From NCBI GenBank assembly GCA_035686365.1, contig DASRZM010000014.1, positions 1 through 12,578 of the forward strand: a DNA stretch of 12,578 nt, read 5' to 3'. The stretch is from DASRZM01 sp035686365. GTDB taxonomy: Bacteria; Pseudomonadota; Gammaproteobacteria; Xanthomonadales; Xanthomonadaceae. This document shows positions 1 through 6,737 of this stretch, in pieces (positions within the stretch are counted from its first letter, which is position 1; every line of letters begins with the position of its first letter). Made by a program: the position numbers and the translations under genes. Below the pieces are notes generated by a model that saw only the letters and a program-made list of their open reading frames with translations, was not told where the DNA came from and made no database searches.

Positions 1-1927
1 GCTGGCCGACCTCGAGGCGCAGGGGCTGCTGGTCGAGGACAAGCCGCACCGGCTCACGGTGCCGCGTGGCGATCGCACCGGGCAGGTGCTGGAGCCCTAC
101 CTGACCGACCAGTGGTTCGTGAAGATGGACACGCTGGCCGCCCGTGGCCTCGAGCTGGTCGAATCTGGCGAGGTCCGTTTCGTGCCGCCCAACTGGATCA
201 ACACCTACCGGCACTGGATGGGCAATATCCAGGACTGGTGCATCTCGCGGCAGCTGTGGTGGGGCCACCGCATCCCTGCCTGGGAGGGGCTGACGGCGGC
301 AGGCCGCGTGAAATGGTTCGTCGCGAGGTCCGAAGCCGAAGCACGTCATCAGGCGGAGGCTGAAGGAGCCACTCTCATCAAGCAGAGTGAGGACGTGCTC
401 GAAACCTGGTTCTCCTCGGCACTGTGGTCGCACTCGACGCTGGGCTGGCCCGATCCGGCCGACATGGAGAAATACGGCTTTGATCGCTACCTGCCGACCT
501 CGGTGCTGGTGACCGGATTCGACATCATTTTCTTCTGGGTCGCCCGGATGATCATGATGACCGACCACTTCACCAGCAAGGTCCCGTTCCACGAGGTCTA
601 CATCACCGGCCTGGTCCGCGACAAGGACGGCCAGAAGATGTCCAAGTCCAAGGGCAACATCCTGGACCCGCTGGACCTGATCGACGGCATCGCGCTCGAG
701 GCGCTGGTCGACAAGCGTACCCGCGGCCTGATGCAGCCGCAGATGGCGGAGAGGATCGCGAAAGCGACCGAAGCGGAATTCCCCGACGGCATCCCGGCCT
801 TCGGCGCCGACGCGCTGCGTTTCACCTTCGCCTCGCTGGCCAGCCACGGGCGCGACATCAAGTTCGACCTGGCGCGCTGCGAGGGCTACAAGAATTTCTG
901 CAACAAGCTGTGGAATGCGGCGCGGTATGTACTGGGCGTCCTTCCCGACACTCCGAGCGAAGAAGAAGCTCGGGCGAGCGGCGATCTGTTGGAGCCCACA
1001 CGGCTCGTGGAGCAACCAACGCGGTGGCCCGCGACCGAAACCGAGTCCTGGATTCTCGCTCGCCTCGAGCGGTGCCTCAATCACGTCGAGCATTTCTTTG
1101 ACCAGTATCGATTCGACCTCGTGTCGAACGAGCTTTACGAGTTCGTCTGGGACGAGTACTGCGATTGGTTCATCGAACTGACGAAACCCTTCCTCAAGCC
1201 GGGTATTGCCGTGGACCACGCTGGAGAAGGTGAGACCAACGCGGACATGGAGGTCATCGCGTCGGTGGAGTACACCTTGACCTTCGTGCTTGACGCGATC
1301 TTGCGGGCACTGCACCCGATGATCCCCTTCGTAACGGAAGAGATCTGGCAACAGGTCGCGCCTCGCCTCGGCAAGAAGGGCTCGATCATGCTCCAGCCCT
1401 TTCCTCTGTCGTCCGATCTGGCAGCTTTCATTCCGGCAGCGGGTGACAATCCAGAAGAGAACATTTCCTGGCTCAAGGCGTTGATCAGTGGAGTCAGGGC
1501 CTTCAGGAGCCAGCTCGGAATCGCGCCCTCGCGCCGCATGGATCTGGCGTTCGTGGGCAGCACCGGACACCAGGAAACATTGGTCTCGCGCTTCGAGGAT
1601 CAGATCCGTTTCCTCGTACGCGCCGACTTGCTGGTCCTCGGACCTTTCGGCGAAGGCGAGGTCTCTCTGCTGGCGACCCAGATCGGTTCGCAGAAAGTCT
1701 TCGTCCGGGTAGACGAAGATCTCGTGGACCTGGACGCCGAGCGCGCGCGCCTGGACAAGGAGATCGGACACGTGCACGGCGAGATCGGCAAGTGCGAGGG
1801 CAAGCTCGGCAATGCGCGCTTCGTCGCCAACGCCCCGGCCGAGGTGGTCGGGCAGGAGCGCCAGCGTCTGGCCGACTGGAACCGCCAGGCCGAGGCCCTG
1901 CGCGCGCAGCGCGAACGGCTGGGCTGA
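1..1927 (+). CDS. valS: Valyl-tRNA synthetase, C-terminal part (5' end outside window)
   Basis: This enzyme charges tRNA-Val with valine in the cytoplasm. The open frame runs from base 2, so the gene is cut by the window edge and the GTG at 59 is an internal codon. About 641 residues are visible. They include the end of the CP1/catalytic region (EPYLTDQWFVKMD, then WCISRQLWWGHRIP), the DVLETWFSSALW segment, the class I signature KMSKS at bases 635-649, the anticodon-binding helical domain, and a C-terminal coiled-coil arm rich in Glu, Arg and Leu. The HIGH motif must lie upstream. The roughly 430 residues after KMSKS are close to the E. coli enzyme. Codon use drifts: about 290-400 and 940-1700 use CTC, CTT, TTG, ATT, TTT and AAT far more than the flanks, which suggests a mosaic gene. 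No strong intrinsic terminator follows the stop at 1925-1927. Confidence 0.97.
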   Translation, partial: LADLEAQGLLVEDKPHRLTVPRGDRTGQVLEPYLTDQWFVKMDTLAARGLELVESGEVRFVPPNWINTYRHWMGNIQDWCISRQLWWGHRIPAWEGLTAAGRVKWFVARSEAEARHQAEAEGATLIKQSEDVLETWFSSALWSHSTLGWPDPADMEKYGFDRYLPTSVLVTGFDIIFFWVARMIMMTDHFTSKVPFHEVYITGLVRDKDGQKMSKSKGNILDPLDLIDGIALEALVDKRTRGLMQPQMAERIAKATEAEFPDGIPAFGADALRFTFASLASHGRDIKFDLARCEGYKNFCNKLWNAARYVLGVLPDTPSEEEARASGDLLEPTRLVEQPTRWPATETESWILARLERCLNHVEHFFDQYRFDLVSNELYEFVWDEYCDWFIELTKPFLKPGIAVDHAGEGETNADMEVIASVEYTLTFVLDAILRALHPMIPFVTEEIWQQVAPRLGKKGSIMLQPFPLSSDLAAFIPAAGDNPEENISWLKALISGVRAFRSQLGIAPSRRMDLAFVGSTGHQETLVSRFEDQIRFLVRADLLVLGPFGEGEVSLLATQIGSQKVFVRVDEDLVDLDAERARLDKEIGHVHGEIGKCEGKLGNARFVANAPAEVVGQERQRLADWNRQAEALRAQRERLG

Positions 1928-1996
1928 ACAGCGCATCCTCATTCGAGCGCACTCCGGCGCGCCCGCGCCCGTGGCGGTTCGTGTAATTGCAGCGCC

Positions 1997-2227
1997 CGAT
2001 TGCGGCCATGGGCCGCTCCCACAACGCCCCGGTCAGACTCGACTGTAGGAGCGGGCGTTGCCCGCGATCGACCAGGCTCGCAGCGTCGCAGCACACCGAT
2101 CGCGGCCAACGGCCGCTCCTACGACGCTTCGAAGGTGGCCGATCCGGGTGGACCAATCGCGGCCATGGGCCGCTCCCACAACGCCCCGGTCAGACTCGAC
2201 TGTAGGAGCGGGCGTTGCCCGCGATCG
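1997..2227. repeat. Cluster of five 26-base palindromic (REP-like) hairpin units
   Basis: Five related units lie at 1997-2022 (minus), 2045-2070 (plus), 2097-2122 (minus), 2154-2179 (minus) and 2202-2227 (plus). In plus orientation each starts GTRGGAGCGG and ends near CCGCRATYG. Each forms a 6-bp stem around a 3-base loop: GCGGGC/GCCCGC in the plus units and GCGGCC/GGCCGC in the minus units. The stems differ by paired changes, so pairing is kept. The alternating orientation resembles bacterial interspersed mosaic elements built from REP sequences. Similar GTAGGAGCGG repeats are common in Pseudomonas and Xanthomonadales genomes; that comparison is from general knowledge and was not searched. 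No RAYT transposase is in the window. Confidence 0.8.
2002..2072 (+). repeat. 71-bp exact direct repeat, copy A
   Basis: Identical base for base to 2159-2229, offset by 157 bases. It begins GCGGCCATGGGCCGC and ends GCCCGCGATCGAC, so it carries most of one minus-oriented and all of one plus-oriented hairpin unit joined by a spacer containing CGGTCAGACTCGACT. Exact identity in non-coding DNA implies a recent duplication or conversion of a two-hairpin module. Confidence 0.9.
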
Positions 2228-2229
2228 AC
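2159..2229 (+). repeat. 71-bp exact direct repeat, copy B
   Basis: Second copy of the 2002-2072 repeat. The 86 bases between the copies hold one further minus-oriented hairpin unit (2097-2122) whose stem and loop differ slightly (loop AAC instead of ATG on the plus strand). That unit therefore predates or lies outside the duplication. Confidence 0.9.
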
Positions 2230-2262
2230 GACGCGACAAGACCACATCCTGCCTCGAGGAGA

Positions 2263-2372
2263 GTGCTGCGCTCCGGGATCGCTTGCCGGGACGTTGGCGC
2301 CATGGATGGCGCCAAAGAGCCCCCATGGACGGGTCCACGGCGGTCCCGGCAAGCGATACCGGAGCGCGGCAC
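2263..2372. repeat. 110-bp nested inverted repeat (possible MITE-like or structured RNA element)
   Basis: Outer arms are 30 bases each (2263-2292 and 2343-2372) and pair at 28 of 30 positions; the core is GATCGCTTGCCGGGAC against its complement. The 50-base interior holds two further hairpins: TTGGCGCC-ATGGAT-GGCGCCAA at 2294-2315 (perfect 8-bp arms) and TGGAC-GG-GTCCA at 2326-2337. The whole can fold into a branched cruciform on either strand. No open frame or obvious target-site duplication is seen at its edges. It could be a non-autonomous mobile element, a bidirectional transcription end or a structured 3' RNA of valS. Confidence 0.75.
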
Positions 2373-2506
2373 GGCCTACGGAGCGAGGCCTCACCCCGAC
2401 CCGGGTCGGATGAACCGAACCGATCGGGGCCTGCGCTGCCGCCACAGCGGCAAGCGTGTCCGATCCACGCGGGTATCCGAAAGCGCCGCGCCGGAGCCCA
2501 GCCTGC

Positions 2507-2974
2507 CTAACGCAGGTCCAGCGCCATCACCAGCGCTTCCTCGCGGCCGGCGTGGGACGGGTAGTAGCCCGGCCGCCGGCCGATCTCGGCGAAGCCCAGC
2601 CGCCCGTACAGGCCGATCGCCCGCTGGTTGGTCGGGCGCACCTCCAGGAACACCCGTTCGGCCTGTGCGTAGCGCGCCAGGTCGATCATCCGCTTCATGA
2701 TGCGGCGACCGTAGCCGTTCCCCTGCGCATCGGGCACCACGCACACGTTGAGCAGGTGTGCCTCGCCGGCGGCCACGGTCAGGATCGCGTAGCCGATCAC
2801 CTCCCCGGCCTGCTCCAGTACCCAGCAACCGTAGCCGGCGCGCAGGCAGTCGCGGAAGATGCCGTAGCTCCACGGGAATGGATAGGCGGTGCGCTCGATC
2901 TGCGCAACCGTTTCCAGGTCGTGCTCCTGCATCGCGCGCAGGTAGGGAACCGGTAGTGCAACGACCGCGCTCAC
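2507..2974 (-). CDS. rimI: Ribosomal-protein-S18-alanine N-acetyltransferase
   Basis: A GNAT-family N-acetyltransferase of 155 residues that in E. coli acetylates the N-terminal alanine of ribosomal protein S18. The acetyl-CoA binding motif is visible as QGNGYG (residues 84-89). The two residues that match the catalytic Glu and Tyr of E. coli RimI are in LEVRPTN (Glu111) and IGLYGRLGF (Tyr123). Length matches the family (about 150). I chose the GTG start at 2974 because it forms a GTGA overlap with the holD stop and has a purine-rich GGGAGGG upstream; the open frame continues upstream but only as antisense-free read-through in another gene's frame. The pair holD-rimI is the same order as in E. 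coli. It is the last gene of the minus-strand operon. Confidence 0.92.
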   Translation of the reverse strand: MSAVVALPVPYLRAMQEHDLETVAQIERTAYPFPWSYGIFRDCLRAGYGCWVLEQAGEVIGYAILTVAAGEAHLLNVCVVPDAQGNGYGRRIMKRMIDLARYAQAERVFLEVRPTNQRAIGLYGRLGFAEIGRRPGYYPSHAGREEALVMALDLR

Positions 2975-3312
2975 CGGCCGGGCCCTCCCGGGTCTCGACG
3001 CACCGCACGCAGGTGCCGCCACAGGGTGGACTTGGCCTTCGGGTCGGCGCGCAGCACGGCCAGGTCGACCACCCGGCCCGCGCCGGTTCCCGCCGGCAAT
3101 GCGAAGCTGCCGTCCTCGCGCGCAGCCGCGAGCCCGAACGCCGCACGCAGGGCATCGAGCAGTGGCGATGGACCCACGGCCGGCGAGCCGTCCTCGAGCA
3201 CCAGCAGCGTATCGGCTGGCGCCGCGGGCGGTGGCGGCCGACGCTCCAGCAACGTGTAGCCCATCGCCGCCAGCAGGCGACGCTGTTCGGCGTTGAAGCC
3301 GGTGGCGTTCAT
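2971..3312 (-). CDS. holD: Probable DNA polymerase III psi subunit
   Basis: A 113-residue protein. The psi subunit links the clamp loader to chi and hence to SSB at the replication fork. The assignment rests on three things. The N-terminus (FNAEQRRLLAAMGYTLLERRP) resembles the start of E. coli HolD, with its hydrophobic helix and Arg-Arg-Pro turn. The C-terminal segment VLRADPKAKSTLWRHLRAV resembles HolD's DLRANPTARAALWQQI. The gene sits immediately before rimI, as in E. coli. The middle is a Pro- and Ala-rich linker with little conservation. The ATG at 3312 overlaps the lipoprotein stop as ATGA, and its own TGA overlaps the rimI GTG. HolD is one of the fastest-diverging replication proteins, so an automated annotation might call this hypothetical. 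Confidence 0.72.
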   Translation of the reverse strand: MNATGFNAEQRRLLAAMGYTLLERRPPPPAAPADTLLVLEDGSPAVGPSPLLDALRAAFGLAAAREDGSFALPAGTGAGRVVDLAVLRADPKAKSTLWRHLRAVRRDPGGPGR

Positions 3313-3926
3313 CGACCCGAGGCGACGGCCTTTGCGACATCGTCCAGGAAGCGCGCGAAGATCTCGTCCACCGCCGCGCCGAAGGCATCGGTGGAATCGA
3401 CCAGGCGGTCTCCGCGCACGCTGTGGCGCGCGCGGTACATTCGCACGTGCAGCGGCCGGGTCCGGTCGCCGCGGTCGGCCCGCAGGGCGATGGCGACCAC
3501 CACGTCCCAGCCTTCGACACCCGGAACCCGTTCGAAGGCCTCGATGCGGCCGCTGATGCGCACCGAATCCTCCGGCGGCAGCCGGTCCACGACCAGCGGC
3601 GCCACGCCGGAACGGCGCAGCAGCGAAATCAACCGCCGCTGCAGCATGCGCACCGGCGGATCGGCCCACAACTGGTAGTGGTAGGCGCGCAGCCTGCGCC
3701 CGTCCGGATCGGTGGCGTACAGCACGGCCTGGCCCGAATGCACGCCGTCGGCCTGCAGCGTGCCGACCACGACCGGCACCTCGAACAGCGGCTGCTGCAT
3801 GCGTTCCACGGCCGCCGGTTCCGGCAGCCGGAAGTAGTTGGTGTCGGGGATGCCCGGCCCGCTGGCGCAGCCGGCCAGTGCGAACAGCGCGGCGGCGGAA
3901 ACGATCGCTCGGAATGCCATGCTCAT
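3309..3926 (-). CDS. ABC-type transport auxiliary lipoprotein (PqiC/DUF330-like)
   Basis: A 205-residue lipoprotein of the ABC_trans_aux family, which accompanies MCE-protein transporters (PqiC is the best-known relative). The N-terminus has a short signal peptide ending in the lipobox LAGC, with the lipidated Cys at residue 20. The +2 residue is Ala, not Asp, which predicts outer-membrane sorting. The mature part begins with the family-typical TNYFRLPEP and continues with a beta-rich domain (VVVGTLQADG, AYHYQLWADPP) and helices. I chose the first ATG (3926) because it overlaps the mlaD stop as ATGA with GAGG just upstream; an ATG two codons later is possible. It may anchor or extend the MlaD ring toward the outer membrane. 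Tightly coupled to mlaD and holD. Confidence 0.88.
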   Translation of the reverse strand: MSMAFRAIVSAAALFALAGCASGPGIPDTNYFRLPEPAAVERMQQPLFEVPVVVGTLQADGVHSGQAVLYATDPDGRRLRAYHYQLWADPPVRMLQRRLISLLRRSGVAPLVVDRLPPEDSVRISGRIEAFERVPGVEGWDVVVAIALRADRGDRTRPLHVRMYRARHSVRGDRLVDSTDAFGAAVDEIFARFLDDVAKAVASGR

Positions 3927-4837
3927 TCGACCTCGTCGGGGGGCGGCGTGAACAGCAGCCGGTTCGGGTTGCGGCGGATTTCGCGGCTGAATTCGTCCAG
4001 GTTCCGGCTCGAGGATTCCAGATGGTGCGTGATCGCCTCGATGCGCTGCGCAATGGCGCCGACCGTGTGGCCCAGGTCGGCGACCGCGCGGCGGATCTCG
4101 GGACGGTTCTCGTCCACGGCGCCGTCGAGCGAGAGCAGCAGCGCATCGGCGCGCTCGCGCGTGAGCTTGAGCTCGGCGGTGACCTCGCGCACGTTCGACA
4201 GGGTCTCGCCGATCGCCTGCCGGTTCTCCGGGCCCAGCGTCTGCTCCAGCGCACCGGCCGAGCGGTTCAGGCTGGCCAGCAGCGCGCGCGTGTCCTCCAC
4301 CAGCGCGGGCATCGAATCGTCCAGCGTGGAGCCGATCGAATCCAGCCGCAACGACAGCGTGTCGACCAGCGGCCGGAGCCGTTCGCGCGTGAGCAGGGTC
4401 AGTTCGGCCGCCAGGTCGTTCATCGCCATGAAGATGTCGGCGGCACCGGCGCCGGCAATCTCGCTGCCCGGTTCGAGCTTGGTGGCGCTGACGCCTTCGC
4501 GGATGCCGATGGAGACGTCGGCCAGCAGGCCACTGGAAACCAGCCGCGCGACGCTGTCGTCCGGGATGCTCCAGTCCCGGCGGATGGACAGCTCCACCCG
4601 GTAGCGGGTGCGCTCTCCGCTGCGGTCGGGCTCGATGTCCGACACCTGCCCGACCCGGTAGCCCTCGTAGAAGATCGGTGCACCGAGGCTCAGTCCGGTG
4701 ACGTTGTCGTAGTAGGCGTGGTACTCCACCGCGGCTCCGGTGCGCCCGGTGATCAGTGCCAGCGTGACCAGCAGGGCCGCCAGGGCCGCCAGCACGACCA
4801 GGCCCACGAGCACGTAGTTGACGTTGTCGCGTTTCAT
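3923..4837 (-). CDS. mlaD: MlaD-family MCE-domain lipid-binding protein
   Basis: A 304-residue inner-membrane-anchored protein that binds phospholipid and forms the periplasmic ring of the Mla-type ABC transporter. Residues about 8-30 are one transmembrane helix (VLVGLVVLAALAALLVTLAL). The MCE domain follows at about 38-115 (YYDNVTGLSLGAPIFYEGYRVGQV is its core). Residues about 130-295 are long amphipathic helices, and the C-terminus is RRNPNRLLFTPPPDEVE. E. coli MlaD is about 183 residues and lacks this long helical tail, so the present protein resembles the longer MlaD-family proteins whose helices form a tube. The ATG at 4837 fits the anchor. The gene follows mlaF after 52 bases and overlaps the lipoprotein start. 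No mlaC-type periplasmic carrier gene is nearby. Confidence 0.93.
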   Translation of the reverse strand: MKRDNVNYVLVGLVVLAALAALLVTLALITGRTGAAVEYHAYYDNVTGLSLGAPIFYEGYRVGQVSDIEPDRSGERTRYRVELSIRRDWSIPDDSVARLVSSGLLADVSIGIREGVSATKLEPGSEIAGAGAADIFMAMNDLAAELTLLTRERLRPLVDTLSLRLDSIGSTLDDSMPALVEDTRALLASLNRSAGALEQTLGPENRQAIGETLSNVREVTAELKLTRERADALLLSLDGAVDENRPEIRRAVADLGHTVGAIAQRIEAITHHLESSSRNLDEFSREIRRNPNRLLFTPPPDEVE

Positions 4838-4889
4838 CGCCTTCTCGCCCCTCCCCCGTTGCCGCGCGGGCCGGTCCTGCCCGGCCTCG

Positions 4890-5717
4890 TCACGATTGCT
4901 CCTCGGTCAGGCGCCGCAGGTAATCGTCCACGTCCACCTCGATCTCGCGCGGCCGCCGGTTCAGCAGGTCCTGGATGCGCTCGCTGTCGCTGGCACGGAC
5001 CGCCGCCGCCGTGCCGGTCATCAATACCTTGCCATGATCGAGCACAGTGATGGTGTCGGCGATCTTGAAGGCCGACTCCAGCTCGTGGGTGACCACCACG
5101 ATGCTCATGCGCATGGCGTCGCGCAACTGCAGGATCAGCTCGTCGAGTTCGGCCGAGACCACCGGGTCCAGGCCGGCCGAGGGCTCGTCGAAGAACAGCA
5201 GCTTGGGGTCGAGCACGATCGCGCGCGCCAGCGCCGCGCGCTTGACCATGCCGCCGGACAGCTGCGCCGGCATCAGGTCCTGGAAACCGCCCAGGTTCAC
5301 CACCTCGAGCTTGAGGCGACTCATGATGCGCATGGTGCTCTCGTCCAGCCGGGTGTGCTCGCGCAGCGGCAGCGCCACGTTGTCGCCGACCGTCATGGAG
5401 GTGAACAGCGCGCCGCTCTGGAAACTGACCCCGATCTGCCGTCGCAACGCCAGCAGCTTCGCGGCATCTGCGCTGGCCACGTCCACCCCGAGCAGACGCA
5501 CGCGGCCGCGCCTGGGCCGGTGCAGGCCCAGAAGGTGCCGCAGCAGCGTGCTCTTGCCCGATCCGGAGCCGCCCATGATCACCCGGATCTCGCCCGGCAT
5601 GACCCGGAAATCGACCCCGTGCAGGATCCGGCGCCGCCCGTAGTACGCCTCCAGCCCCGCCACCTCGATGACCGGCTCGACCTCCGGTTGCCGCGCCGTC
5701 TCCGCCGCCGCGCTCAC
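4890..5717 (-). CDS. mlaF: ABC transporter ATP-binding protein, MlaF type
   Basis: The cytoplasmic ATPase that drives the MlaE permease. In 275 residues all ABC motifs are present: Walker A GGSGSGKST (49-57), Q-loop SFQSGALFTSMTV (Gln100), signature LSGGM (153-157), Walker B LLFFDEP with the catalytic Glu178, and the H-loop VVVTHE (His211). QSGALF followed by NVALPLREHTRL is diagnostic of the MlaF subfamily rather than general importers. The C-terminal extension (DDYLRRLTEEQ) corresponds to the region that contacts the neighbouring MlaF and lies near MlaB in E. coli. The GTG start at 5717 has GGAGGT (5723-5728 on the plus strand) with a 5-base spacer. It is separated from mlaE by an unusual 219-base gap. 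Confidence 0.95.
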   Translation of the reverse strand: MSAAAETARQPEVEPVIEVAGLEAYYGRRRILHGVDFRVMPGEIRVIMGGSGSGKSTLLRHLLGLHRPRRGRVRLLGVDVASADAAKLLALRRQIGVSFQSGALFTSMTVGDNVALPLREHTRLDESTMRIMSRLKLEVVNLGGFQDLMPAQLSGGMVKRAALARAIVLDPKLLFFDEPSAGLDPVVSAELDELILQLRDAMRMSIVVVTHELESAFKIADTITVLDHGKVLMTGTAAAVRASDSERIQDLLNRRPREIEVDVDDYLRRLTEEQS

Positions 5718-5722
5718 CGCGC

Positions 5723-5728
5723 ACCTCC
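5723..5728 (-). promoter_or_regulatory. Shine-Dalgarno site for mlaF
   Basis: GGAGGT on the minus strand, five bases before the GTG at 5717. It decides the GTG start, since no ATG of the right frame precedes the conserved part of MlaF, and it shows mlaF is translated independently of mlaE. Confidence 0.75.
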
Positions 5729-5753
5729 GGCCGCGAACTGCCGAAGCAACAGT

Positions 5754-5770
5754 CCCCTTGAGTCAAGGGG
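5754..5770. repeat. Perfect 17-bp palindrome in the mlaE-mlaF gap
   Basis: CCCCTTGA and TCAAGGGG flank a single central base. On the minus strand it reads CCCCTTGACTCAAGGGG and contains TTGACT, a good -35 element, but I see no convincing -10 at 16-18 bases. It lies 37 bases upstream of the mlaF start. It could be an operator for a dimeric regulator, or a short hairpin of a repeat element. Confidence 0.55.
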
Positions 5771-5773
5771 GTG

Positions 5774-5846
5774 ATCCTCGCGCGCCAGCGAGAGGATGGG
5801 GGTTGTGGGAGCAGGCAGTACACGCCTGCGCGCACGCGCAGGCGTG
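5774..5846. repeat. Two further hairpins in the mlaE-mlaF gap
   Basis: The first, at 5774-5797, pairs ATCCTCGC with GCGA-GGAT across a 2-base bulge and a 6-base loop. The second, at 5821-5846, has perfect 10-bp arms CACGCCTGCG and CGCAGGCGTG around a 6-base loop. Between them, GTGGGAGC at 5805-5812 matches the start of the hairpin units near 2000, followed by GCAGGC pairing with GCCTGC, so a diverged copy of that family may be embedded here. No U-tract follows on the minus strand. Confidence 0.6.
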
Positions 5847-5936
5847 CGCCCCCCCGGAGCCCGCTGTCGACACGATGCCCGGTGGCGGATATGCCAATCG
5901 CTCCGGTCCCTTACGGCCACGGCGCCCGAGCCTCCC

Positions 5937-6734
5937 TCACCGGTTCAGGAAAAAACTGAACAGCATGTCCGCAATCACGATCGCGCTGATCGAGGTCACC
6001 ACCGCCCGCGTGGTCGCCCGGCCCACGCCCTCGGCGCCGCCGCTGACCGAAAAGCCGGTCGACACGCCGATCAGCGTGATCAGGATGGCGAACACGAAGC
6101 TCTTGGACAGGCCCTCCCAGACATCGCGCGGCTCCAGCAGCTGCACCGTCTGCCAGACATAGGCCGACAGCGACATCTCCAGCGGACCGGCCGAGTACAG
6201 GCCGGCACCGATGATCGCGGCCACGTCGGCCAGGATGGTCAGGGCCGGCATCATCACCAGCATCGCGATCAGCGCCGGCGCCACCAGGTAGCGGACCGGC
6301 TCGATGCCGATGACGAACAGCGCATCGACCTCCTGCGAGACCACCATCGAGCCCAGCCGCGCGGCGAACGAGGAACCGGTCCGGCCGGCCACGACGATCG
6401 CGGTGATCAGCGCTCCGAACTCCCGCGTGATCGACTTGGCCGAGGCGATCACCACCTGGCTCTCGGCGCCGAACTCGCGCAGCGCGGCGATGAACTGGAT
6501 CCCGAGCATCACGCCGATCGTGAGCGAGAGCAGTGCCACGATCGGGATCGCATCGACGCCGACCTGGCGCATCTGCTCGAACACCATGCGCAGGCGCACC
6601 GGCTGCCCGCGCCGCCAGCCCACCGCCACGAACCACAGCGACTCGACCAGCAGCATGCCCGCGTAGCCCAGGTCGGCCACCGTCTGCACGGTCTGGCGGC
6701 CGAGCCGCTCGATCGGGCGCAGCGACAGCTCCAT
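5937..6734 (-). CDS. mlaE: MlaE-family ABC transporter permease
   Basis: The inner-membrane permease of the phospholipid transporter, 265 residues against about 260 in E. coli. After an N-terminal interfacial helix (about 8-40), it has hydrophobic segments near 60-85, 104-118, 148-175, 195-230 and 242-262. The conserved MlaE core is plain: REFGALITAIVVAGRTGSS followed by FAARLGSMVVSQEVDAL (about 104-139), the stretch that contacts the ATPase. The ATG at 6734 lies 3 bases after the STAS stop, and a GGAGGAGG inside the end of the STAS gene can serve as its ribosome site. The order STAS-mlaE-mlaF-mlaD is rearranged compared with E. coli mlaFEDCB, where the STAS gene is last. Confidence 0.95.
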   Translation of the reverse strand: MELSLRPIERLGRQTVQTVADLGYAGMLLVESLWFVAVGWRRGQPVRLRMVFEQMRQVGVDAIPIVALLSLTIGVMLGIQFIAALREFGAESQVVIASAKSITREFGALITAIVVAGRTGSSFAARLGSMVVSQEVDALFVIGIEPVRYLVAPALIAMLVMMPALTILADVAAIIGAGLYSAGPLEMSLSAYVWQTVQLLEPRDVWEGLSKSFVFAILITLIGVSTGFSVSGGAEGVGRATTRAVVTSISAIVIADMLFSFFLNR

Positions 6735-6737
6735 GGC

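Larger units (their letters stand above)
1928..2506. other. Intergenic region between convergent valS and rimI, repeat-filled
   Basis: I see no credible gene in these 579 bases; the open frames here are low-complexity and overlap on both strands. The contents in order are: an unstructured lead of about 65 bases; a cluster of five 26-base hairpin units (1997-2227) that includes a 71-bp exact direct repeat; a 110-bp nested inverted repeat (2263-2372) with weaker outer arms GCCTCG at 2251-2256 and CGAGGC at 2384-2389; a perfect 14-bp palindrome, CCGACCCGGGTCGG, at 2396-2409; and a small hairpin, TGCCGC-CACA-GCGGCA, at 2437-2452. The last could help end rimI transcription on the minus strand but has no U-tract. 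Because both flanking genes read into the region, it must contain transcription ends for both, and the hairpins may serve that role. Confidence 0.8.

Noticed and set aside
59..61. GTG at 59 as the start of a short synthetase-like protein
   Set aside because: The frame is open and conserved back to base 2, so this is an internal valS codon.
2002..2229. CRISPR array
   Set aside because: There are only two exact repeats of 71 bp, they contain opposed hairpins, and no cas gene is present.
2391..3155. Minus-strand frame of 254 codons overlapping rimI and holD
   Set aside because: Arg-rich shadow frame; the rimI and holD frames carry recognisable family motifs.
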